Below are positions 1-8,394 of a stretch of DNA of 45,154 bases, piece by piece. A program made the position numbers and the translations under genes. The first letter of the stretch is position 1. Every line of letters starts with the position of its first letter. Source of the stretch: Bacteroidales bacterium (GTDB lineage Bacteria; Bacteroidota; Bacteroidia; Bacteroidales; UBA932); NCBI GenBank assembly GCA_024693285.1, contig JAILLE010000053.1:1-45154 (forward strand), given 5' to 3'. Under the pieces are notes generated by a model. The model was not told the origin of the DNA. It did not search any database and saw only the letters and a program-made list of their open reading frames with translations.

Positions 1-36
1 TACAGTCCGCCGCAATTGCCGCTATGCGATCCCCCC
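1..36 (-). tRNA. tRNA-Tyr(GUA), 5' part only, cut by window edge
   Basis: On the minus strand positions 36 to 1 read as the 5' half of a tRNA: acceptor strand GGGGGGA, D-arm GCATAGCGGCAATTGC, then the anticodon stem and loop start, ending at the edge in CTGTA. The last three bases are the anticodon GTA, so the charge is Tyr. It lies about 30 bases downstream of tRNA-Thr and is presumably in the same transcript. Confidence 0.85.
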
Positions 37-67
37 AAGTTTCTCTGAAACAGTTCGTTAAGGCTAG

Positions 68-141
68 AGCCGAAAGAGGGATTCGAACCCACGACCCCGA
101 GATTACAAATCACGTGCTCTGGCCAACTGAGCTATTTCGGC
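68..141 (-). tRNA. tRNA-Thr(UGU)
   Basis: A full cloverleaf is visible on the minus strand: acceptor GCCGAAA paired with TTTCGGC, D-stem GCTC/GAGC, anticodon stem CGTGA/TCTCG with one T-T mismatch, loop TTTGTAA with anticodon TGT, and T-arm GGGTTCGAATCCC. The CCA end is not encoded; position 68 would be the discriminator base (U). Thr followed by Tyr is the start of the Thr-Tyr-Gly-Thr-tuf order seen in many bacteria, so tuf may lie beyond the left edge (inference). Confidence 0.95.
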
Positions 142-174
142 GTTATTTCAAAGACCCCCTTTGACAAAGGGATT

Positions 175-205
175 GCAAAGATAGGCATTAAATCCGATTC
201 TCCAA
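175..205 (-). promoter_or_regulatory. Bacteroidetes-type promoter of the tRNA-Thr/Tyr operon
   Basis: On the minus strand TTG (205-203), a 19-base spacer and TATCTTTGC (183-175) match the Bacteroidetes -33/-7 consensus TTG-N19-TAnnTTTG. It points toward tRNA-Thr about 33 bases downstream. A short perfect inverted repeat, CCCTTTG-A-CAAAGGG (157-171), lies in the leader. Confidence 0.85.
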
Positions 206-212
206 AACTTTT

Positions 213-2093
213 TCAATTATTTTTAAGCAGTTCGAGAATAGAAGAATAGATACTATCGGCGTCAAGCCCACACAGTTCTCTCTGTTCCCTCACGGGAGCC
301 TGGGAGATGAATTTGTCCGGGACACCAAGGCCTTTGACAATTGACTTCAATCCATGCGAGGAGACATATTCACTGACCTCGCTGAACAAGCCGCCCATCA
401 GGGCACCGTCCTCAATGGTGATGATGGCTTTGAAGGCTGACAATCCGTCCAAGATTTCTTTGTCGAACGGCTTTAGGAACCGCACATTGTAGACTGTGGG
501 GCAAATTCCGGTATCTTCTTTGATTCGTCCGGCGGCCTCCAAAGCCTTGTTGACCGACGGACCAAGAGCCAGCACGGCGACCTTAGATCCGTCAAGAAGC
601 TTCTCGCCCTTTCCGATACTGATTTGGGACGGTTCGAGGTCTTTCCAATGTGTTCCTTCTCCGAGCCCTCTGGGATACCTTATTATATAAGGGCCGTCTT
701 TTATCTCCAAACCTTTGTACAGCAGGTCTTTCAATTCCTTCTCATCTTTCGGCGCGGCGATCACAGTGTTGGGGATGCTTCTCATCGCGGCGAGGTCTAA
801 CACGCCCTGGTGGGTGGCACCGTCTTCTCCTACCAATCCCGCCCTGTCGAAGCAGAGAATCACGGGAAGATGCTGCAGAGCGACATCGTGGATGATCTCG
901 TCGTAAGCTCTCTGGGCGAAGGTGGAATAGATACAGCAATATGGCTTCATGCCTCCGGCGGCAAGACCAGCGGCGAAAGTTACAGCATGTTCCTCAGCGA
1001 TTCCCACATCGAAGAACCTGTCCGGGAATTCCTCGGCGAAGGCGGTCATGCCGCTACCTGTGGCCATTGCCGGAGTGATTCCGACAACCTTCGGATCCTT
1101 CCTGGCAAGCTCCGTGAGCACCGCACCGAACACATCTTGGTAACGGTCAGCCTTGTAAGGTCCCGACAATCTCTTTCCGGTAGCCGGCTCGAATTTTCCA
1201 GGTGCGTGCCAGGTGGTAGGGTCTGCCTCGGCCGGCTCGTAGCCTTTTCCTTTCACAGTGCAAGTATGGAGCAGTTTGGGGCCTTTAATGTCTTTGAGCC
1301 TGCGGAGAGTGCGGACTACCTCTTCTATGTCATTGCCGTCAATAGGACCGAAATACCTGAAGCCGAAAGCCTCGAACAGGTCACCTCCCGATTTGTTTAC
1401 AAGACCGGCTTTGGTTTTCCTCACCGTTCTTTGGACCCAGCTACGGAACCTGCTGGATCCCAGCTTGTTCCATACATGGTTCTTGAGCTTGTTGTAAGCC
1501 GGATCCGTCGTGAAATTCAGCAAATAGGAGTGGAGGGCGCCACGATTGCCGTCAATGGCCATCTCGTTGTCATTGAGGAGGACAAGGATGTCGTCCTTGC
1601 TGTCACCCGCGTTGTTAAGGCCCTCGAGAGCGAGGCCTCCTGTCATCGCTCCGTCACCTATCATCGCCACCACTTTCTCATTGGAGCCGGAGAGTCTGGC
1701 GGCTTTGGCTAGGCCAAGGGCGGCGGAGATTGATGTTGAGGCATGGCCGGCCCCGAAAGCGTCGTAGGGGCTCTCGTCCCTGTTTGGGAAACCGCTGAGT
1801 CCGTCAGCCATGCGGTTCTTTTTGAACGCATCCTTGCGCCCGGTCAAAATCTTATGGGCATATGCCTGGTGGCCGACGTCAAATACCAACTTGTCGGATG
1901 GAGTGTCGTAAACATAGTGGAGACCGACTATCAGTTCCACGGAGCCAAGGCTCGAGGCCAGGTGACCGGGGTTCTCAGAGCAGCATTGGACAATATATTC
2001 ACGGATCTCTCCGCAAAGGGCGCGAAGCCCGGAAATGTCGAGTTGTTTGATGTCCGCTGGGGAGTTTATGCTGTCGAGAATCTTGTCCATCAT
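213..2093 (-). CDS. dxs: 1-deoxy-D-xylulose-5-phosphate synthase
   Basis: Dxs condenses pyruvate with glyceraldehyde 3-phosphate, using thiamine diphosphate, to give DXP, the entry to the non-mevalonate isoprenoid pathway; it is cytosolic. The 626-residue length is normal. Visible landmarks are DVGHQAYAHKILTGR, GAGHASTSISAALG, the ThDP motif GDGAMTGG near residue 150, the central transketolase-like domain with DVGIAEEHAVTFAAG and DRAGLVGEDGATHQG, and a C-terminal transketolase domain ending near the stop. The in-frame TTG at 2111 is part of the promoter -7 box, so the start is ATG at 2093 (or 2090, the next codon). The gene diverges from an MFS transporter and stands alone rather than in an operon with ispA or xseB. 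Confidence 0.96.
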   Translation of the reverse strand: MMDKILDSINSPADIKQLDISGLRALCGEIREYIVQCCSENPGHLASSLGSVELIVGLHYVYDTPSDKLVFDVGHQAYAHKILTGRKDAFKKNRMADGLSGFPNRDESPYDAFGAGHASTSISAALGLAKAARLSGSNEKVVAMIGDGAMTGGLALEGLNNAGDSKDDILVLLNDNEMAIDGNRGALHSYLLNFTTDPAYNKLKNHVWNKLGSSRFRSWVQRTVRKTKAGLVNKSGGDLFEAFGFRYFGPIDGNDIEEVVRTLRRLKDIKGPKLLHTCTVKGKGYEPAEADPTTWHAPGKFEPATGKRLSGPYKADRYQDVFGAVLTELARKDPKVVGITPAMATGSGMTAFAEEFPDRFFDVGIAEEHAVTFAAGLAAGGMKPYCCIYSTFAQRAYDEIIHDVALQHLPVILCFDRAGLVGEDGATHQGVLDLAAMRSIPNTVIAAPKDEKELKDLLYKGLEIKDGPYIIRYPRGLGEGTHWKDLEPSQISIGKGEKLLDGSKVAVLALGPSVNKALEAAGRIKEDTGICPTVYNVRFLKPFDKEILDGLSAFKAIITIEDGALMGGLFSEVSEYVSSHGLKSIVKGLGVPDKFISQAPVREQRELCGLDADSIYSSILELLKNN

Positions 2094-2107
2094 CAGAAAC
2101 TTGGAAA

Positions 2108-2116
2108 GCAAAGGTA
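2108..2116 (-). promoter_or_regulatory. dxs promoter -7 element
   Basis: TACCTTTGC on the minus strand matches TAnnTTTG exactly. It ends 14 bases before the ATG at 2093, implying a leader of roughly ten bases. No clear TTG is seen at the -33 position. The box itself contains the TTG that could be mistaken for a start codon. Confidence 0.75.
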
Positions 2117-2137
2117 CGATTTTATTCTGGGGAAACC

Positions 2138-2166
2138 TTGTTTTCGCAGGATTTGTGTTAATTTTG
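2138..2166 (+). promoter_or_regulatory. Promoter of the first MFS transporter
   Basis: TTG (2138-2140), an 18-base spacer and TAATTTTG (2159-2166) fit the Bacteroidetes consensus. It lies 23 bases before the ATG at 2190 and is back to back with the dxs promoter. Confidence 0.75.
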
Positions 2167-2189
2167 TCCTCGTTAAAACAATATGATTT

Positions 2190-3821
2190 ATGTCTGAGAC
2201 TTCTGTCAAAACCACTTTGAGGGATTCTGCGGCGATGAGGTGGATAGCCCTCCTCCTGCTTGCCCTCGGCATGTTCTGCGCCTACATTTTCATGGATATC
2301 CTTTCACCGATCAAGGACTTGATGGAATCCACAAGAGGCTGGGATTCCAAGGCCTTCGGTACTATGGAGGGCGCTGAGACGTTCTTGAACGTATTTGTGT
2401 TCTTCCTGATATTCGCCGGAATCATTCTGGACAAGATGGGCGTCCGCTTCACGGCGGTGCTCTCAGGAGCTGTCATGCTGCTGGGCGGCGCGATAAAGTA
2501 CTACGCCATCAGCGAGTCATTCATGGGCTCCGGTCTCGAAAGCTGGTTCACGAACAATCTTAACTGGCATACCGGGATCGGATTCATTGACGATGTCTTG
2601 CCATTTTACCATGGCATGCCCGCGTCAGCTAAACTCGCCGCGCTTGGTTTCATGATCTTCGGCTGCGGCTGTGAGATGGCCGGAATTACTGTAAGCAGGG
2701 GAATTGTCAAGTGGTTCAAAGGCCGTGAGACTGCGCTCGCGATGGGTTCTGAGATGGCTCTCGCCCGTTTGGGAGTTGCCACATGTATGATTTTCTCGCC
2801 TTATTTCGCCAAGCTCGGAGGCCAGATCAATGTCAGCCGTTCCGTCGCTTTCGGAGTGGTGCTGCTCTGCATCGCTTTGATCATGTTCATCACATATTTC
2901 TTCATGGACAAGAAGCTTGACAGCCAGACCGGTGAGGCGGAAGAGAAAGATGATCCATTCAAGGTTTCAGACATCGGAAAGATCCTTTCCAGCCTTGGTT
3001 TCTGGCTTGTCGCCCTTCTCTGCGTCCTTTATTACTCGGCGATTTTCCCGTTCCAGAAATATGCGGTCAATATGCTCCAGTGCAACCTGACCTTGACCGA
3101 ACCGGCCGCCGGTTCATTCTGGGCAGGCGAGGCTGTCACTATCGTCCAGTACATCATTATGCTCATGGTCGCGGTTTGCGCCTTCTCCAGCAACTTCATA
3201 AAGAATAACAAGGGACTGAAATACGGTTTGATGGCAGCCGCCATAGTGGCACTGGTGATATATTGCGTGATGGGATTCAAACGCGGCACAGCCGAGACGA
3301 TATTCGCCGTGTTCCCGCTTCTTGCCGTGGCCATCACTCCTATCCTCGGCAACTATGTGGATCACAAGGGCAAGGCCGCTTCGATGCTGCTCATCGGTTC
3401 GATACTTCTGGTATTCTGCCATCTGACATTCGCTTTCATCCTGCCTTTGTTCAAGGGCAGCGCTGTCGGCGGAACTATAGTCGCTTATGTCACGATCCTC
3501 GTTCTTGGAGCCAGTTTCTCCCTGGTACCCGCAGCCTTGTGGCCTTCAGTTCCCAAGCTCGTGGATGAGAAGATTATAGGTTCAGCTTATGCTCTGATTT
3601 TCTGGATTCAGAATATCGGACTTTGGCTTTTCCCGATCTTGATCGGCAATGTTCTCACCAGCACCAATGCCCCCGGTACTCCTCCAGATCAGCTGAATTA
3701 TACCTGGGCACTTGTGATGTTGGCTTGCCTTGGAGTAGCGGCGATGTTGATCGGCCTTTACCTTAAGGTCGTTGATCGCAAGAAACACCTCGGTCTCGAA
3801 GAACCTAATATAGCGGAGTAG
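2190..3821 (+). CDS. MFS transporter, substrate unknown
   Basis: A 543-residue inner-membrane protein with about twelve hydrophobic segments and major facilitator features: a short basic N-terminus, GIILDKMGVRFTAV after the second segment, GCGCEMAGITVSRGIVKWFKG before the central region, and a charged cytoplasmic loop (DKKLDSQTGEAEEKDD) between the two halves. A periplasmic loop of roughly 45 residues between segments 3 and 4 is longer than in the neighbouring paralogue. The next gene, on the opposite strand, is clearly related along its whole length: SLVPAALWPSVPKLV and the W-IQN/VQN-GL motif are shared. The stop codons are four bases apart. Nothing in the context names a substrate. Confidence 0.85.
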   Translation: MSETSVKTTLRDSAAMRWIALLLLALGMFCAYIFMDILSPIKDLMESTRGWDSKAFGTMEGAETFLNVFVFFLIFAGIILDKMGVRFTAVLSGAVMLLGGAIKYYAISESFMGSGLESWFTNNLNWHTGIGFIDDVLPFYHGMPASAKLAALGFMIFGCGCEMAGITVSRGIVKWFKGRETALAMGSEMALARLGVATCMIFSPYFAKLGGQINVSRSVAFGVVLLCIALIMFITYFFMDKKLDSQTGEAEEKDDPFKVSDIGKILSSLGFWLVALLCVLYYSAIFPFQKYAVNMLQCNLTLTEPAAGSFWAGEAVTIVQYIIMLMVAVCAFSSNFIKNNKGLKYGLMAAAIVALVIYCVMGFKRGTAETIFAVFPLLAVAITPILGNYVDHKGKAASMLLIGSILLVFCHLTFAFILPLFKGSAVGGTIVAYVTILVLGASFSLVPAALWPSVPKLVDEKIIGSAYALIFWIQNIGLWLFPILIGNVLTSTNAPGTPPDQLNYTWALVMLACLGVAAMLIGLYLKVVDRKKHLGLEEPNIAE

Positions 3822-3825
3822 CTAT

Positions 3826-5196
3826 CTACTTCCCAGATGGGGCATCGAGGCGTAGCTCGGGCTTTTTAGCCGAGCTGCGCCTCAGTCCTATTGATAGGAG
3901 CAGTGCTATGACACAAACTGTGACGAACATGATCTCGACCGCTACGGCGCCAGGGGCGGCTTCCCTGTCCGCCAGGATATTCCCGGCGAACATCTTAAAG
4001 AGCATGAGACCGAGATTCTGCACCCAATAGATTAACGCATAGGCGGTTCCAAGCACCTTGGCGGGAACTAACTTTGGCACGGAAGGCCACATGGCGGCTG
4101 GCACCAGGGAATAACCGAACCCGAGGAAGACCATCGACATATATCCATAAAAAGGCACCCCTGCGGGAGCGAATGCCAGCAGCACATGCGCCACGAGCGC
4201 AAGTATCGCTCCGGCCACCATCCAGCGGGTTCCCTTGCCGATCTTGTCTACCATGATTCCGAACAAGGGAGCGAATATAACAGTCGAGAAGGGGAGCATT
4301 GAGACCATCCAGCTAGCTGCCTCGACCGGCACCTCGAATCTCGGAATCAGAATAGCGCTGGCGAATTTCTTGAACGATATTATACTGCTGTAGAAAAACA
4401 CGCACAACAGTGCTATCATGATGAACTGCTTGTTTTTAAGCAGTCCGAGCACGTCGGAGAAGCGGAATTGTTCCTCTTTACTGTCATCCTGAGGGAGCGA
4501 AGCGACAGAAGGGTCTTTCCTGTCAAATCTCGCGTCCATAGCCACGAACAAGGCCCACAGGATCATTCCGGCGGCCATCAATCCAAGTCCAAGGAAAGTC
4601 GGTCTGGCTGTCTCCATCAAGGAATAGACCTCCCCGGGAGCTTTAGCCGCCACAAGTCGGGGCGACATGACCAAAGCAAAGGCTGTTCCGAGCCTGGCAA
4701 TCGCCAGTTGGAGTCCCATCGAGAAAGCCATCGGACCGTCCTTGAACCATTTGGCGATGGATCTGGTTACAGCAACCCCGGCGATCTCGCTTCCCAGTCC
4801 GAACAACATGCAACCTATATAAGCGATTCTCAAGGATGTCTTTGGTGCGAGGCCGGAAGTTATGGCCCAGGCGACCAATGCGGCACCTCCGGCCATCATT
4901 CCCACGAATATAGATCCGGTGATTCTTACTCCCCATTTGTCGAGGAGCATCCCGCAGATCACTAGCCCTCCGAACACGCAGAGGACAGAGTAACCGCTTG
5001 TATAAAGGCCGTAATCAGCAGAGTTCCAGCCAAGTTCCAAAAGTGATGGATTCTCGAACAGGTGTGAGAGGGTGCTGAACATGTCGTCGAAAAAGTACGA
5101 TGCGAACATTGGCACCACAAGGCAGGCCAAGGCTATCCACGGTGCGGCCTTGAATGATCGTTTGGTGTTGTATCCCATGATCTGAGCGTTTTTCAT
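3826..5196 (-). CDS. MFS transporter, paralogue of the 2190-3821 gene
   Basis: A 456-residue twelve-segment major facilitator protein. It shares with its convergent neighbour the sequences SLVPAAMWPSVPKLV, GSEIAGVAVTRSIAKWFK and ALLCVFFYSSIISFKKFA (paralogue ALLCVLYYSAIFPFQKYA). Its central cytoplasmic loop carries the extra peptide KDPSVASLPQDDS, encoded by a repeat element at 4482-4520; the paralogue's loop is shorter and lacks it. The ATG at 5196 sits only five bases from the promoter -7 box. The in-frame ATG at 5178 (MGYNTKRS) would give a more ordinary leader and remains possible. Substrate unknown. Confidence 0.84.
   Translation of the reverse strand: MKNAQIMGYNTKRSFKAAPWIALACLVVPMFASYFFDDMFSTLSHLFENPSLLELGWNSADYGLYTSGYSVLCVFGGLVICGMLLDKWGVRITGSIFVGMMAGGAALVAWAITSGLAPKTSLRIAYIGCMLFGLGSEIAGVAVTRSIAKWFKDGPMAFSMGLQLAIARLGTAFALVMSPRLVAAKAPGEVYSLMETARPTFLGLGLMAAGMILWALFVAMDARFDRKDPSVASLPQDDSKEEQFRFSDVLGLLKNKQFIMIALLCVFFYSSIISFKKFASAILIPRFEVPVEAASWMVSMLPFSTVIFAPLFGIMVDKIGKGTRWMVAGAILALVAHVLLAFAPAGVPFYGYMSMVFLGFGYSLVPAAMWPSVPKLVPAKVLGTAYALIYWVQNLGLMLFKMFAGNILADREAAPGAVAVEIMFVTVCVIALLLSIGLRRSSAKKPELRLDAPSGK
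4482..4520 (+). repeat. Intragenic repeat, CTGAGCGAAGCGAA family, copy 1
   Basis: The plus strand reads TGTCATCCTGAGGGAGCGA, then AGCGACAGAAGGGTCTTTCC. This is a variant of the short repeat GTCATyCTGAGCGAAGCGAA...rATCT, which I know as a common interspersed sequence in many bacterial genomes. It lies wholly inside the minus-strand MFS gene and is read in frame as part of the central cytoplasmic loop. The convergent paralogue has no counterpart, which supports insertion. Confidence 0.7.
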
Positions 5197-5201
5197 TCAT
5201 T

Positions 5202-5210
5202 GCGAAGATA
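5202..5210 (-). promoter_or_regulatory. Probable -7 element of the second MFS gene
   Basis: TATCTTCGC on the minus strand differs from TAnnTTTGC by one base. The same TTCGC variant precedes the OmpA-domain gene at 20828-20836. No TTG is seen at -33. Confidence 0.5.
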
Positions 5211-5249
5211 CACATTTATTTAGAATGCCGGAAATTGAAGAATTTTGAT

Positions 5250-5257
5250 TATATTTG
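5250..5257 (+). promoter_or_regulatory. -7 element of the lysine/DAP operon
   Basis: TATATTTG matches TAnnTTTG exactly and ends 21 bases before the ATG at 5279. It contains the TTG at 5255 that begins the longest open frame. No well-spaced TTG at -33 was found. It is back to back with the second MFS promoter. Confidence 0.65.
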
Positions 5258-5278
5258 AACGATTATGCGGTTTTTGTG

Positions 5279-6331
5279 ATGGATTTAAGCTTATTCCTTG
5301 ATATTCTAGGGATTCCTTCGACTTCGGGGGAGGAAAGGAGGCTTGCCGGCTTCCTTAAGGAGCGGCTTTCCGCTCCGGAAATCTTCGAGTACGAGGTAGG
5401 GGACGGAACCGTCAACCTGTTGCTGGATTGGTCAGGAACCGGGCATCCATCTTTCGTGTTCTGCACCCACCTGGACACTGTGCCTCCGTATATCCCGCCG
5501 AGCGTTGATCTCGTTAATGCCGGAGACATCCTGCCTGACGGCCGGAAAGCGGCAGCGGACGACACTATTATCAAAGGGCGCGGAAGCTGCGACGCGAAGG
5601 GACAGATATTCTCGATGTATAACGCTTGTCTCGAGCTCAGCAGGGAAGGCCACAAGGACTTCGGCCTGCTCCTTCTAGCTGGTGAAGAGACCGGGTCATA
5701 CGGTGCCAAAGCTTACACGAAAAATAATCCCGGCGGCGATTTTGTCCTGGTGGGCGAGCCTACCGATAACTGTCTCGCTTCCGCCAGCAAAGGGACCAAG
5801 GCTTTTGAAGTGACCATTCCAGGAAAGGCTTGCCATTCCGGCTATCCTGAGCATGGAGCCAGCGCGGTGGAAAGATTCGTGGACTTGATGAATACTTTGA
5901 AACTGGTCGAGTTCCCCCCGGATCCCTTCCTCGGGCCAACCACATGGAATGTGGGCGACCTCTTGAGTTCGAATCCCCAGAATATCCTCAGCCCCGAGAC
6001 CCGTTTCCGGATTTATTTCCGTACCACATTCGCCACTGACGACCTGATCCAGAACAAACTTCTTGGAGCAAGTCCCCGTGGGACGGTGATTCAAGCCTTT
6101 GGAGGTGACACTCCGATGATGTATTTCTCTGAGATAGAGGGAATTCCATCCAAGCCGGTGTCTTTCGGAAGCGATGCTCCCAGGCTAGACAAATTCGCTC
6201 GTAGAGCCATCTGTGGCCCCGGCTCGATCCTCACCGCCCACACCGACAAGGAATATGTCCTGGTCTCTGACCTTAAGAAAGCGGTTGAACAGTACATTCT
6301 CATTTATAAGACAGTATATAGCAACAAATAA
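5279..6331 (+). CDS. dapE: M20-family deacylase, probable acyl-diaminopimelate deacylase (DapE role)
   Basis: A 350-residue zinc peptidase-fold amidohydrolase of family M20. Visible metal and catalytic motifs are CTHLDTVPP (H and D ligands), GRGSCDAKGQ (bridging D), LAGEETGSYGAKAY (catalytic E and ligand E), GEPTDN, and a C-terminal SFGSDAPRL...TAHTDKEYV with the last H ligand. The inserted dimerisation domain starts near KGTKAFEVTIPGKACHSGYP. In this family such enzymes remove acyl groups from diaminopimelate, ornithine, citrulline or lysine precursors. The five genes after it (lysC, dapB, dapA, dapD, dapF) make the DAP route by far the likeliest, with the dapD product supplying an acylated intermediate. 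The TTG at 5255 was rejected because it lies in the promoter. Whether the acyl group is succinyl or acetyl cannot be told here. Confidence 0.75.
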   Translation: MDLSLFLDILGIPSTSGEERRLAGFLKERLSAPEIFEYEVGDGTVNLLLDWSGTGHPSFVFCTHLDTVPPYIPPSVDLVNAGDILPDGRKAAADDTIIKGRGSCDAKGQIFSMYNACLELSREGHKDFGLLLLAGEETGSYGAKAYTKNNPGGDFVLVGEPTDNCLASASKGTKAFEVTIPGKACHSGYPEHGASAVERFVDLMNTLKLVEFPPDPFLGPTTWNVGDLLSSNPQNILSPETRFRIYFRTTFATDDLIQNKLLGASPRGTVIQAFGGDTPMMYFSEIEGIPSKPVSFGSDAPRLDKFARRAICGPGSILTAHTDKEYVLVSDLKKAVEQYILIYKTVYSNK

Positions 6332-6355
6332 CGAACTTAATTAAAACATCGGAAA

Positions 6356-7708
6356 ATGATCATTATCAAATTCGGAGGAACGTCCGTCCAGGACGAAGCG
6401 GCGATCGGAAGAGTCATTTCGATCGTGAAAGGAAGATTGAGAGAAAAACCTCTTGTGGTCGTCTCCGCTCTCGCCAGGGTGACCAGGCTGCTCTGTACTC
6501 TGGCTGAAGAAGCGGAAGCCCAACGTGAAGACAATGTCAAGGATCTTCTCAAACAACTGAGGGAGAGACATTTCAATCTCGCCAAAAATCTGCTTGCCGC
6601 AAGGCCAGACCTTCTAGAGGAGTGCCTCGCAAAGGTAGAGGAGCGTATCGCCGATCTCGAGACCTTCGTCGGGGGAGTATGCCTTATAGGCGAGCTCTCG
6701 TCCAGGAGCGAAGCGAGGATCATCTCCACTGGAGAGCTCCTTTCCTCGACAATAATATCCTACGCGTTCAATGCCGCTGACATCTCCTGCCACTGGATTG
6801 ACGCCCGCAGGATGATCACTACTGACGACAACTATCTCAACGCCCGTCCCGATATGGAGGTTACTGAGGCCAACATAAAGAGGATTGTAGGATTGGAGTA
6901 TAAGGGTGCCGACCTGGTTTTGACCCAGGGCTTCGTCGCCGCGACCCCGAAGGGTGCGACCTCGGTTCTCGGTTTTGAAGGTTCAGACTATTCGGCAGCC
7001 ATCTTCGGAATGGCTCTGGGAGCCGAAAGAGTCGAGATCTGGACCGATGTGGATGGAATACGTTCCGCCGACCCGAGAGTTGTCCATAACACTCGGAAAA
7101 TTGATGTCATCTCCTATGAGGAGGCCGCTGAGATGGCCGCCATGGGCGCCAGGGTACTTCACCCGCTCACCATAGAACCAGCGAGGAAAAAGAATATTCC
7201 CATCAGGGTACTCAATTCTACCAACCAGGCTTGCGAAGGAACCCTTGTGGTCCGCGGAGACCAAGCTCCGGATGGCCCCAAGTCCGTTGCCGTCAAGGAT
7301 GAGATTCTGTTCATAAAAGTGACCTCTCCAAAGCTGGACGGGGTCACGAGGATGTTCGGAAAGGTGTTCGCCGCTCTTTATCCCCGCAGAATTCCCGTTG
7401 TGCTCGCGAAAGCCACTGAATCAGAGGTTTACCTTGTGGTTCCCGAGGAGAGGGACACCCTGCAGGACGCCTTGGAGGAAATCGGCAAGTGGGCTGAGGT
7501 CACGGTCTACCGTGACAAAGCCTTGATCTCGGTGGTCGGCCGAAATATCGTCGGGTTCGAGGGTCTTGGTGATAAGGTCATCAGTGTCTCCGGCAAGGTC
7601 TACCTGGCCAATGTCAGCGCCAATATGATGAGCGAAAACTTCGTGATCGACTCAGACAGGGTTCAGGTCACTCTTGAGAGCCTCCACGACTACATTTTCA
7701 AGAGCTGA
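6356..7708 (+). CDS. lysC: Aspartate kinase, monofunctional
   Basis: Aspartokinase phosphorylates L-aspartate, the first step toward lysine, threonine and methionine. The 450-residue protein begins MIIIKFGGTSVQDEAAIGRV (nucleotide-binding KFGGTSV) and has the kinase-domain motifs ELLSS and LGFEGSDYSAAIFG, then WTDVDGIRSADPR and EMAAMGARVLHPLTIEPA. Two ACT domains follow from about residue 305, the usual site of lysine feedback. No homoserine dehydrogenase domain is attached. Twenty-four bases separate it from the deacylase gene and five from dapB, so the genes are probably co-transcribed. Confidence 0.93.
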   Translation: MIIIKFGGTSVQDEAAIGRVISIVKGRLREKPLVVVSALARVTRLLCTLAEEAEAQREDNVKDLLKQLRERHFNLAKNLLAARPDLLEECLAKVEERIADLETFVGGVCLIGELSSRSEARIISTGELLSSTIISYAFNAADISCHWIDARRMITTDDNYLNARPDMEVTEANIKRIVGLEYKGADLVLTQGFVAATPKGATSVLGFEGSDYSAAIFGMALGAERVEIWTDVDGIRSADPRVVHNTRKIDVISYEEAAEMAAMGARVLHPLTIEPARKKNIPIRVLNSTNQACEGTLVVRGDQAPDGPKSVAVKDEILFIKVTSPKLDGVTRMFGKVFAALYPRRIPVVLAKATESEVYLVVPEERDTLQDALEEIGKWAEVTVYRDKALISVVGRNIVGFEGLGDKVISVSGKVYLANVSANMMSENFVIDSDRVQVTLESLHDYIFKS

Positions 7709-7713
7709 GAGAT

Positions 7714-8394
7714 ATGGTGAAAGTGGTAATCAGCGGCTATGGCCGCATGGGACACATGGTCGAGGCAGCCCTCGCCGCGAGAGGTGTGGAACTTGTCGCC
7801 GCCAGCGAGGATATCGCTTCCTTTGACAAATCAGTCGCCAGGGAGTGCGTATGCATCGATTTCACCTTCCCGCAGTCTTTCAGGGCCAACTACAAGATCC
7901 TGGCGGACAATTTCAAGGCCGTCGTGGTCGGCACCACCGGCTGGAATGACATAAAGGATGAGGTGATAAGCTATTTCGAGACCAAAGACACCCCGATGAT
8001 ATATTCCTCGAACTATTCTGTGGGAGTCAATGTGCTGTCCGCAGCCGTTGCCATGGTGGCCAAGTATCTCGGCCAGGCCGGAGGCTATGATCCCTACATT
8101 GTCGAGAAACACCATATCCACAAACTTGACGCTCCTAGCGGTACCGCCAAATCCCTGGCTGGGGTCGTTGAGGAGAATATGGGCAAGACCCCTGACACCG
8201 CCGCTGTGCGGGTCGGGGAGCTAGCCGGCATCCATACCGTGGGTTTCGAGGGCCTGAATGACAGGCTCACCCTTACCCATGAGGCTTTTTCCCGGAAAGG
8301 CTTCGCTGAGGGGGCCGTCTTGGCGGCTCTCATGACAGAAGGCCTTTCAGGTGTACATGAGTTCAAAGAATTGTTTTTCAAAGATTCAAAGTGA
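7714..8394 (+). CDS. dapB: 4-hydroxy-tetrahydrodipicolinate reductase
   Basis: DapB reduces hydroxy-tetrahydrodipicolinate with NAD(P)H. The 226-residue protein is at the short end for the family. It shows the N-terminal Rossmann motif ISGYGRMG, VGTTGW, and the catalytic segment EKHHIHKLDAPSGTAKSLA (His pair and Lys). Its stop overlaps the start of dapA (TGATG, sharing one base), indicating translational coupling. Confidence 0.93.
   Translation: MVKVVISGYGRMGHMVEAALAARGVELVAASEDIASFDKSVARECVCIDFTFPQSFRANYKILADNFKAVVVGTTGWNDIKDEVISYFETKDTPMIYSSNYSVGVNVLSAAVAMVAKYLGQAGGYDPYIVEKHHIHKLDAPSGTAKSLAGVVEENMGKTPDTAAVRVGELAGIHTVGFEGLNDRLTLTHEAFSRKGFAEGAVLAALMTEGLSGVHEFKELFFKDSK

Noticed and set aside
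810..1712. Long plus-strand open frame opposite dxs
   Set aside because: It has no recognisable domain and lies fully antisense to a clear dxs; its openness follows from codon bias on the other strand.
3854..3876. AGCTCGG/CCGAGCT hairpin after the first MFS gene
   Set aside because: It is inside the coding sequence of the opposing gene, has no T-run after it, and the loop is nine bases; too weak to call a terminator.
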